A DNA stretch of 6,349 bases from an uncultured Parabacteroides sp. (GTDB lineage Bacteria > Bacteroidota > Bacteroidia > Bacteroidales > Tannerellaceae), in assembly GCA_947074335.1 (NCBI GenBank), contig CAMTPG010000161.1:1-6349 (forward strand), written 5' to 3'. Positions within the stretch are counted from its first letter, which is position 1; every line of letters starts with the position of its first letter. A program made the translations under genes and the position numbers. The notes below the pieces were generated by a model. It made no database searches. It was given only the letters and a program-made list of their open reading frames with translations, and was not told the origin of the DNA. Shown piece by piece: positions 1 to 5,271 of this stretch.

Positions 1-12
1 AACATCCGATTA

Positions 13-2274
13 TTACTGCACCACTTTTCCTTCACTCAGCTGCACCACTTTTTCGTGTTCGCCAACAATCCAGACAATATCACCCTCTTCAAACACCGTG
101 GCCGGCGAAGGATTCTGGATGGATTTGTCACCGCGTTCAATGCCGATAACCAGACAGGTGGCTTTATCGCGAATGCCCGATTCTAATATGGTACGACCTA
201 TCAGTCCCGATCCTTTTGTAATGATAAACTGTTCCATATTCACCTCTTTACGCGGACTGATTTCCTGTGGCAGATGTTTATAGCGCTCTTCAATATATTT
301 CCGGAAATGACTCAAATCTTCATCCGATCCCACAACCACCAGCTTGTCAAAAGGATAAAGGCGTTCGTCGCCGCCCGGAATATTGATGGTTTTATCGCCC
401 CGGATAATAGTTACCACATTGACATTGCATTTCTTTCTGAAATCGAGTTCCTTTAAGGTTTTTCCGGTACTGGGTGAGTTTTGTTTTACTTCAAAATCAG
501 CCAGATGCAGATCCCGCTCAAGCAGGTGATTGGCAAAACGCTGGTTGATGGGCGCATTTTTTTCCTGCTCTTTCTCACGCGCACTCAGATTGCTGAAGAA
601 ACGCCGTTCGAGTAAAATAGATTGTCGCTTAAGGCGTTGCGAAAAGATAACCAGAATAATTACAGTAGCCGCAATTGCAAGTCCGAGTCCGGCGGCCGTA
701 TTTAGCAAACGGGCTACCGGAAGCATCACCATGCCGACGCATAATAAAATGCGCAAAATGATCAGTGAAACTAACGGACCACGATTATATTTACTGTCGA
801 CCCATAATTTCTGGAACTCTTCAGAATGATTTTTCTTCATCATAATAGCACGCAGAAGCGGAGAGATTAAAAGCAAAATCAGCGCCAGCGAAAGTATCTC
901 GCCCCGAATTCCCGGAATCTCACTGGTAATGAAGGGTGAAACAAAACGCAGCCAGATGAAAATCATCATCAGCGAGATAACGGTGTAAATGGCTACAATT
1001 TTCAGCAATGCCTTCAGTAATTTATTCCAGGCATTTTGCTGGCGAATGGTATTGGATCCGGAGCCGTAGCGTTCGGTGAATTTCTTCCACGGTTCGGGTA
1101 ATATACGATGTATAAACTGATATGCGGGTTCTGCTGCCCGGATCATATAAGGTGTTGTAAATGTAGTAATCACTGAAACTGCTACAACAATCGGATATAA
1201 ATAGTTGTCAGTTACTTTGAGTGTGAGTCCCAGGCCGGCAATAATAAAAGCAAACTCGCCAATCTGAGCCAGCGAGAAGCCCGACTGAATGGCAATCTTG
1301 AGCGGCTGCCCCGAAACAAACACGCCGAAGCTGGCAAACAGAATCTGTCCCAGCATTACTACGGCAGTCAGAATCAGGATCGGGAATTTATATTCCCAGA
1401 GCATCACCGGATCGATCAGCATGCCCACCGAAACAAAGAAGATGGCGCCAAACAGATCTTTAACCGGCCGGATAACATGCTCGATGCGTTCGGCTTCGAT
1501 GGTTTCGGCCAGAATCGAACCCATCAGGAAAGCGCCGAGAGCCGACGAAAATCCGGCAAAAGTGGCAATCATTACCATGCCGAGCAGCAATCCGAGGCTG
1601 ACAATGAGTAATGTTTCATCATTCAGCATTTTTCGCGTTTTGCGCAGAAAAGAGGGAATCAGAAAGATGCCGATTACAAAACAGAACAACAAAAAGGCCG
1701 CCAGTTTAATCACACTATTCAGTAATTCCACACCTTCCACATGTTTGCTGACAGCCAGCGTGGAAAGTAAAACCATCAGTAAAACGGCAAACAGATCTTC
1801 TACGACCAGGATGCCGAATACAACACCGGCAAAGCGCCGGTTGCGCAAGCCCATGTCATCGAAGGCTTTAAATATAATGGTGGTAGACGACATAGAAAGC
1901 ATGCCGCCCAGAAAAAGACTGTTCATTTGTCCCCAACCCAGCAACAAGCCGGTTGAATATCCAAGAGTCATCATCCCGATCATAATCGTAACGGCGCCTA
2001 TCACTGCTGTACCGCCTACTTTCATCAGTTTCTTAAAACTGAAATCAAGTCCAAGGGCAAAAAGCAGGAAGATTACACCTATATCGGCCCAGATGCGGAT
2101 ACTTTCGGGATCGCTTACGGTGGGAAGAAATTTGACTGACGATCCGGTCAGAATACCGGCTACAATATAACCCAGCACAACCGGCTGTTTGAGCCACTTA
2201 AACAGCAGCGTAACTAATCCGGCAGAAATAAGGATTACGGCAAGATCGGATATCAGTGTCGGAATATGTGACAT
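13..2274 (-). CDS. CPA2 (KefB-like) cation:proton antiporter with tandem RCK_C domains
   Basis: Integral inner-membrane protein of 753 residues that probably exchanges K+ or Na+ for protons. The antiporter domain fills about residues 8-380. It shows the KefB-type GYIVAGILTG (35-44), LFALGLDFS (71-79), SSTTIIFKAF (129-138) and VVEDLFAVLL (157-166); E159-D160 sits where CPA2 proteins carry their ion-binding acidic residue. A second hydrophobic block of about four helices follows (about 425-545). The C-terminus has two RCK_C/TrkA-C-like domains, about 590-662 and 678-748, the second with the typical ERGDKSIQNPSP and FEEGDIVWIVG stretches. I see no RCK_N (TrkA-N) Rossmann domain or GxGxxG motif, unlike classical KefB/KefC. 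RCK_C domains of related transporters bind nucleotides such as c-di-AMP; that this one does so is inference. The ATG at 2274 fits a candidate promoter just upstream. The gene is divergent from the AlbA_2 gene. Family is sure; the ion is not. Confidence 0.93.
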   Translation of the reverse strand: MSHIPTLISDLAVILISAGLVTLLFKWLKQPVVLGYIVAGILTGSSVKFLPTVSDPESIRIWADIGVIFLLFALGLDFSFKKLMKVGGTAVIGAVTIMIGMMTLGYSTGLLLGWGQMNSLFLGGMLSMSSTTIIFKAFDDMGLRNRRFAGVVFGILVVEDLFAVLLMVLLSTLAVSKHVEGVELLNSVIKLAAFLLFCFVIGIFLIPSFLRKTRKMLNDETLLIVSLGLLLGMVMIATFAGFSSALGAFLMGSILAETIEAERIEHVIRPVKDLFGAIFFVSVGMLIDPVMLWEYKFPILILTAVVMLGQILFASFGVFVSGQPLKIAIQSGFSLAQIGEFAFIIAGLGLTLKVTDNYLYPIVVAVSVITTFTTPYMIRAAEPAYQFIHRILPEPWKKFTERYGSGSNTIRQQNAWNKLLKALLKIVAIYTVISLMMIFIWLRFVSPFITSEIPGIRGEILSLALILLLISPLLRAIMMKKNHSEEFQKLWVDSKYNRGPLVSLIILRILLCVGMVMLPVARLLNTAAGLGLAIAATVIILVIFSQRLKRQSILLERRFFSNLSAREKEQEKNAPINQRFANHLLERDLHLADFEVKQNSPSTGKTLKELDFRKKCNVNVVTIIRGDKTINIPGGDERLYPFDKLVVVGSDEDLSHFRKYIEERYKHLPQEISPRKEVNMEQFIITKGSGLIGRTILESGIRDKATCLVIGIERGDKSIQNPSPATVFEEGDIVWIVGEHEKVVQLSEGKVVQ

Positions 2275-2290
2275 GCTTTTGTAGCTTTTA

Positions 2291-2321
2291 TTGACAAAGT
2301 TATGGATTTATTTTAATTTTG
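2291..2321 (+). promoter_or_regulatory. Bacteroidota-type promoter for the AlbA_2 gene
   Basis: TTGAC at 2291-2295 supplies the -33 TTG (2291-2293). After 20 bases comes TAATTTTG at 2314-2321, a perfect TAnnTTTG box. Spacing and both elements match the Bacteroidota housekeeping promoter consensus. Transcription should start near 2325, about 18 bases before the ATG at 2343. The promoter lies almost entirely on top of the candidate promoter of the opposite-strand antiporter gene. Confidence 0.7.
2295..2302 (-). promoter_or_regulatory. Candidate -7 box for the antiporter gene
   Basis: Read on the minus strand these bases are TAACTTTG, a perfect match to the Bacteroidota primary-sigma -7 box TAnnTTTG. 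Transcription would start near 2291, giving a leader of about 17 bases before the ATG at 2274. No TTG is found 19-21 bases upstream, so the -33 half is weak. The box nearly touches the -33 element of the opposing promoter. Confidence 0.5.
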
Positions 2322-2342
2322 TCGGCTAAAGCGACAACCAAA

Positions 2343-2981
2343 ATGAAAAAGAGACATCCGCTGGAACTATTGATTGAACAGGGCGAACATCAACAACTCG
2401 ATTTTAAGTTTGAAGTAAGCGACAGCAAAAAGATTGCACGCACACTCAGTGCTTTTGCCAATACTGACGGCGGCCGTTTACTGATCGGCGTGAAAGATAA
2501 CGGCGCCATTTCGGGCGTGCGGAGCGACGAAGAATATTACATGATTGAAGCTGCCTCCGAAATGTATACACAACCCAAAGTGCCTTTCGAAGCCCGACGC
2601 TGGACCATTCAGGGGAAAACGGTACTCGAAATTGAAATAGCTCCGGGAGCCGAAAAACCCTATCGCGCACCCGATAAATCGGATAAATACAAAGCTTTTA
2701 TCCGGGTGGCCGACGAAAATATACTGGCTAACGATGTGCTGGTGCTGTCCTGGCAAAAACAACTGCAAACCAACGGCACGCTGCTCAAAATCAGCAAACC
2801 GGTAGAGCGGCTTTTCGATTATCTGGATGCACACTCATTTGTGTCGATAACCCAGTTTTGTCGCATCGGCCGTATCAATCATTATACAGCCAAAAATATC
2901 CTGAGCGATCTGATCGCCATGCAGGCCTTATATTATGATGTGATAGATAAACACATTGTTTATCGCAGGGTTTCTACATAA
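2343..2981 (+). CDS. AlbA_2 / Schlafen-type putative nucleic-acid-binding protein
   Basis: Small soluble protein of 212 residues from the ATG at 2343. Residues about 14-60 carry the AlbA_2 signature: an acidic-hydrophobic-acidic LDFKFE stretch (19-24), then LSAFANTDGGRLLIGVKDNG (35-54) followed by ISGV. AlbA_2 domains are often annotated as 'ATP-binding' or 'divergent AAA-4' and occur in Schlafen proteins and bacterial regulators; many have a helix-turn-helix at the C-terminus. Here residues about 152-210 look like a winged helix (VSITQFCRIGRINHYTAKNI). The protein is therefore plausibly a DNA-binding regulator, but its target and ligand cannot be read from the sequence. A TTG-started extension to 2319 is unlikely because that TTG lies inside the promoter's -7 box. 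The last 22 bases overlap the end of the opposing nfeD gene. The domain call is solid; the function is unknown. Confidence 0.88.
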   Translation: MKKRHPLELLIEQGEHQQLDFKFEVSDSKKIARTLSAFANTDGGRLLIGVKDNGAISGVRSDEEYYMIEAASEMYTQPKVPFEARRWTIQGKTVLEIEIAPGAEKPYRAPDKSDKYKAFIRVADENILANDVLVLSWQKQLQTNGTLLKISKPVERLFDYLDAHSFVSITQFCRIGRINHYTAKNILSDLIAMQALYYDVIDKHIVYRRVST

Positions 2982-4345
2982 ACCTGCGCATTTTCGTAGC
3001 GCACCACCACAACCCGTTTTCCTTTTTCAATAAATCCGATTTCGGAGATGCCATCATACACTTCGCCATCGATCTCAACTTTGCCTGACGGACGCAAAAT
3101 GGTTGTTGTCACGCCCTGTTGCCCGATCAGATCCCGCAAATCGGGCGCTGCCGCTGCATCTTCCAGATCAGTTTGCAAGGCAACATGTCTGAACATCCCT
3201 TTCCGGCCGATCCGGTTCGAAATCCAGATCATCAGCACAAAGCCCAGCACAAGTCCGGCCACTACGGTAAGCACTGATTCATTCATCTGTTTCGTGCTTA
3301 CACCCTGAAAATCGAAATTGGTGTTATCCAGCAGCGACATAACGAGGCCGCCCGCTACCAGAATAATGCCCAGAATACCGGCCACACCGAATCCCGGAAT
3401 CACAAACACCTCGAGCGCAATCAAAATCAGACCGATCAGAAAAATCAGAATCTCCCAGTTGGCTGCCAGTCCGTCGATATAAAGTGGCGTAAGATAAAGA
3501 ATGGCTGCAATCAGTGCCGCAATCGACGGGAAACCCATGCCGGGTGTTTGCAGTTCGAAATAGATGCCGCCTATAATAATACTGATCAGAATAGACTGAA
3601 AGATCGGATTGGTCAGGAATCCCTTCAGTTTGTCAAGCCAATTCGGCTTGTAAGTTTTAGTATCGTAGTCGGTAAAACCCAAATGTTGAGTAATCACTTC
3701 GTCGGGCGTCTCGGCAATGCCGTCGCAAAAACCCCAGTGCTGCGCTTCGCCGGCGGTAAAGGTTAATACTTTGCCGCTGTCTATCAGGTTTGGAACGATC
3801 ACGCGATCATCTACCATGGCTTCTGCAATCAGCGGATCGCGCACCCATTTAAATGTGGTATCGCCGCGCTGGCTGATGATTGTGTCCTGTCCGTGTGCTT
3901 CGGCGGTGGAGCGCATCATTGAACGCATATACGATTGATATTTATCCGGCATGGCCGATCCGCTCTGATCTACTACAGTTGCCGCGCCGATATTGGCACC
4001 TTTACGCATGTAAATTTTATCGCAGGCGATGGAAATCAGTGCACCGGCCGATGCTGCATTGTTATCGATGAACACATAAACCGGAATCGGACTGTATAGA
4101 ATAGCTGTACGCATGGAATCGGCAGCATCCACATGGCCGCCATAGGTATTCATGTGTAATAATATAGCATCCGCATGCAGCTGATTCGCCTCTTCCATAC
4201 CACGTTTCAGATAGATACGGCTTGTACTTCCGATCTCGGTATTGATATCGATTTTATAAATCAGCGGTTTTTTCCCGCCGGCATTTCCTGTCAGTATTAT
4301 CATCAGAAATAAAAGCAGTACTGTTAGTTTTCGTAATAGATACAT
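2960..4345 (-). CDS. nfeD: NfeD family membrane-bound ClpP-class serine protease (long form)
   Basis: 461-residue membrane protein of the long NfeD (NfeD1b) type. Residues 1-22 are a signal peptide or anchor. A ClpP/SppA-like protease domain covers about 27-220: the nucleophile is S99 in NNAASAG, preceded by the MNTYGG loop (65-70), and K135 in MPDKYQSY sits where the archaeal homologue PH1510 has its dyad lysine, so both catalytic residues appear present. Four or five membrane segments lie at about 250-376, and residues about 403-461 form the NfeD OB-fold (IGQQG, LRPSGKVEIDGEVYD). In other organisms NfeD proteins work with SPFH/stomatin-like membrane scaffolds, and PH1510 cleaves the stomatin C-terminus; no SPFH gene lies in this window. 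The ATG at 4345 starts a good signal sequence. The gene overlaps the AlbA_2 gene by 22 bp at its 3' end and diverges from the sigma gene. Physiological substrate unknown. Confidence 0.92.
   Translation of the reverse strand: MYLLRKLTVLLLFLMIILTGNAGGKKPLIYKIDINTEIGSTSRIYLKRGMEEANQLHADAILLHMNTYGGHVDAADSMRTAILYSPIPVYVFIDNNAASAGALISIACDKIYMRKGANIGAATVVDQSGSAMPDKYQSYMRSMMRSTAEAHGQDTIISQRGDTTFKWVRDPLIAEAMVDDRVIVPNLIDSGKVLTFTAGEAQHWGFCDGIAETPDEVITQHLGFTDYDTKTYKPNWLDKLKGFLTNPIFQSILISIIIGGIYFELQTPGMGFPSIAALIAAILYLTPLYIDGLAANWEILIFLIGLILIALEVFVIPGFGVAGILGIILVAGGLVMSLLDNTNFDFQGVSTKQMNESVLTVVAGLVLGFVLMIWISNRIGRKGMFRHVALQTDLEDAAAAPDLRDLIGQQGVTTTILRPSGKVEIDGEVYDGISEIGFIEKGKRVVVVRYENAQVYVETLR
2964..2994 (+). 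terminator. Terminator-like hairpin inside the convergent gene overlap
   Basis: CGCAGGGTTT (2964-2973) pairs with AAACCTGCG (2980-2988), giving a nine-pair stem with one bulged G and a six-base loop. TTTT follows at 2991-2994 after a CA. In the plus direction this resembles a weak intrinsic terminator for the AlbA_2 gene. It spans that gene's stop codon and the last sense codons of nfeD. In the minus direction no T-run follows, so it would not stop nfeD transcription by the usual mechanism. Confidence 0.4.
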
Positions 4346-4373
4346 TATGATATCGTGTGATTAATTTGTTAAT

Positions 4374-4381
4374 TAAAGTTA
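4374..4381 (-). promoter_or_regulatory. Weak candidate -7 box for nfeD
   Basis: On the minus strand these bases read TAACTTTA, one mismatch (final A for G) from the TAnnTTTG box. They would place the start near 4370, about 25 bases before the ATG at 4345. No clear TTG lies at the -33 position; that position is occupied by the first TAACAC copy (4397-4402). The same octamer recurs at 4530-4537 in this AT-rich region, which weakens the call. Confidence 0.3.
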
Positions 4382-4396
4382 GTAAATATGTAATTG

Positions 4397-4434
4397 TAAC
4401 ACGTATGTTGTGTTAATGTAACACTAAAGTGTTA
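4397..4434. promoter_or_regulatory. Four alternating TAACAC / GTGTTA hexamers, possible operator array
   Basis: TAACAC occurs at 4397-4402 and 4419-4424; its reverse complement GTGTTA occurs at 4410-4415 and 4429-4434. Orientation alternates strictly. The last two form a perfect inverted repeat, TAACACT-aa-AGTGTTA (4419-4434), and copies one and three lie 22 bp apart, about two helical turns. The cluster lies 52-89 bases upstream of the nfeD start and covers its expected -33 region. A fifth copy, GTGTTA at 4573-4578, overlaps the predicted start of the sigma transcript. This looks like a binding site for a dimeric regulator, but no regulator is identified. Confidence 0.45.
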
Positions 4435-4530
4435 TAAATTGTGCTGTAAAACATTTAAAATATGTAAAAATAGAAAAAGTTCATCTCTTCTTAGACTTTT
4501 ATTGATAAATAAAATATAAATATGTCAAAT

Positions 4531-4546
4531 AAAGTTAATTAACTTT
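4531..4546. repeat. 16-bp perfect palindrome at the sigma promoter -33 region
   Basis: AAAGTTAATTAACTTT is identical to its own reverse complement. Its right end (4543-4546) lies where the -33 element of the sigma promoter is expected. The nine-base core GTTAATTAA also occurs at 4368-4376, between the nfeD start and its candidate -7 box. It may be an operator. Chance palindromes are easier in such AT-rich DNA, so confidence in a function is modest. Confidence 0.4.
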
Positions 4547-4573
4547 TTCATTTAAAATTAATTTTTACATTTG
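4543..4573 (+). promoter_or_regulatory. Candidate promoter for the ECF sigma gene
   Basis: TACATTTG at 4566-4573 is a perfect TAnnTTTG -7 box. The -33 region, about 4543-4548, is only T-rich (CTTTTT) rather than TTG. Transcription should begin near 4577, giving a leader of about 65 bases that opens with a perfect inverted repeat. The weak -33 element and nearby dyads suggest a promoter under extra control. Confidence 0.55.
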
Positions 4574-4575
4574 TG

Positions 4576-4599
4576 TTATCCTTGATGTGGGAAGGATAA
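4576..4599 (+). promoter_or_regulatory. Perfect 8-bp inverted repeat at the predicted sigma mRNA 5' end
   Basis: TTATCCTT (4576-4583) and AAGGATAA (4592-4599) are exact reverse complements separated by the eight bases GATGTGGG. With the predicted start near 4577, the RNA would open with this stem-loop. It could protect the mRNA 5' end, or as DNA act as an operator covering the start site. No T-run follows, so it is not a terminator. Confidence 0.45.
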
Positions 4600-4641
4600 T
4601 AATTAAACCGGTATGTGAACCTTTTTTAAAATGTTATTAAC

Positions 4642-5145
4642 ATGAATGCGTTGCAATTTCAGAAAAAATTATTGAGCATGCAAGAGAATATGATGAATTT
4701 TGCGCTCATGCTCACAGCAAATCGTGATGATGCCCAGGATCTGATGCAGGACACAACGCTTAAAGTGCTCGACAATCAGGATAAGTTTGTCGATAACATT
4801 AACTTTAAAGGATGGGTCCTGACTGTTATGCGTAACATTTTTATCAACAATTACCACAAAATTGTAAGAACTCAAACTGTGGTAGATCAGGGGGTAGACC
4901 TGTATAATCTGGATGTAGTAAGTGATTCCGGCTTTAACTCTCCGGACGGCGCTTTCCAGATTAAAGAGATTACTAAGGCGATTAGTGGTCTGAATGATGA
5001 GTTAAAGATTCCTTTTTCTATGTTTTTGAGTGGTTATAAGTATAATGAAATCGCGGAAAAATTAGGCGTTCCGCTTGGAACGGTGAAAAGTCGCATTTTC
5101 TTTGCCCGGCAAGAATTACAGCGGGTGCTGAAAGATTTTCATTAA
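4642..5145 (+). CDS. ECF-type sigma-70 family RNA polymerase sigma factor (orphan)
   Basis: 167-residue alternative sigma factor that would direct RNA polymerase to its own set of promoters. Region 2 spans about residues 13-77, with the 2.1/2.2 stretch DDAQDLMQDTTLKVLDN (29-45) and the 2.3/2.4 stretch FKGWVLTVMRNIFINNYHK (55-73). Region 4 spans about 108-163, with a clear helix-turn-helix, YNEIAEKLGVPLGTVKSRIF (134-153). Length and two-domain build are normal for ECF factors. ECF genes are usually followed by an anti-sigma gene, but here an intrinsic terminator begins 11 bases after the stop, so the gene stands alone. It resembles a stand-alone sigma factor common in Bacteroidales; its regulon is unknown to me. 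The ATG at 4642 gives the conventional start and has no Shine-Dalgarno site, as expected for this phylum. Its likely control elements are the dyads upstream. Confidence 0.93.
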   Translation: MNALQFQKKLLSMQENMMNFALMLTANRDDAQDLMQDTTLKVLDNQDKFVDNINFKGWVLTVMRNIFINNYHKIVRTQTVVDQGVDLYNLDVVSDSGFNSPDGAFQIKEITKAISGLNDELKIPFSMFLSGYKYNEIAEKLGVPLGTVKSRIFFARQELQRVLKDFH

Positions 5146-5155
5146 TCAAAACATT

Positions 5156-5193
5156 AAAAACGGGAGTATCTGATTAAGATACTCCCGTTTTTT
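5156..5193 (+). terminator. Strong intrinsic terminator after the sigma gene
   Basis: AAAAACGGGAGTATC (5156-5170) pairs perfectly with GATACTCCCGTTTTT (5178-5192) around the seven-base loop TGATTAA, giving a 15-bp stem with a GC-rich middle and a T-run of six (5188-5193). It begins 11 bases after the sigma stop codon and isolates that gene from the aldolase gene. The A-run on the left arm would also let it work in the minus direction. Confidence 0.92.
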
Positions 5194-5202
5194 GTTTGTA
5201 TT

Positions 5203-5234
5203 TTGGCCGGATAAAATCGAGGAATCGAATTTTG
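5203..5234 (+). promoter_or_regulatory. Candidate promoter for the threonine aldolase gene
   Basis: TTG at 5203-5205 (within TTTTG) is followed after 21 bases by GAATTTTG at 5227-5234, one mismatch from TAnnTTTG. Transcription would start near 5238, about 34 bases before the ATG. The terminator just upstream means the aldolase needs its own promoter, and this is the best candidate in the gap. Confidence 0.4.
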
Positions 5235-5240
5235 TATACA

Positions 5241-5255
5241 TTATATTAAATATAA
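5241..5255. repeat. 15-bp AT-only palindrome before the aldolase gene
   Basis: TTATATT-A-AATATAA is a perfect inverted repeat with a single central base, lying just downstream of the predicted aldolase transcription start. It consists only of A and T, so it may be chance or a melting-prone leader. It is noted as a possible operator only. Confidence 0.25.
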
Positions 5256-5271
5256 CAATCAGAAAAAGAAA

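Larger units (their letters stand above)
4346..4641. other. AT-rich divergent intergenic region with clustered inverted repeats
   Basis: This 296-bp stretch separates nfeD (minus) from the ECF sigma gene (plus) and holds no credible open reading frame. It is much richer in A and T than the coding DNA around it. It contains candidate promoters for both genes, a TAACAC/GTGTTA cluster, a 16-bp palindrome and an inverted repeat at the predicted sigma transcription start, listed separately. The middle part, about 4440-4528, shows nothing I can name beyond A/T runs. Confidence 0.8.

Noticed and set aside
1289..2170. A 293-codon open frame on the plus strand, antisense to the antiporter gene
   Set aside because: It lies wholly inside a clearly conserved membrane-transporter gene, its product is a low-complexity mix rich in Ser, Pro, Arg, Thr and Ile with no recognisable domain, and it has no promoter of its own that I can see.
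4384..4525. Three copies of AAATATGT at 4384, 4458 and 4518
   Set aside because: Spacing is irregular and the octamer is almost all A and T, so recurrence in this AT-rich region is not surprising.
4603..4626. Possible attenuator: bases before the TTTTTT run in the sigma leader
   Set aside because: Only about three base pairs (GGT with ACC) can form ahead of the T-run, too weak for an intrinsic terminator.
5156..5193. Treating the sigma-gene hairpin as a convergent bidirectional terminator
   Set aside because: The A/T arms would allow it, but the next gene is also on the plus strand, so only plus-strand termination has an evident purpose here.
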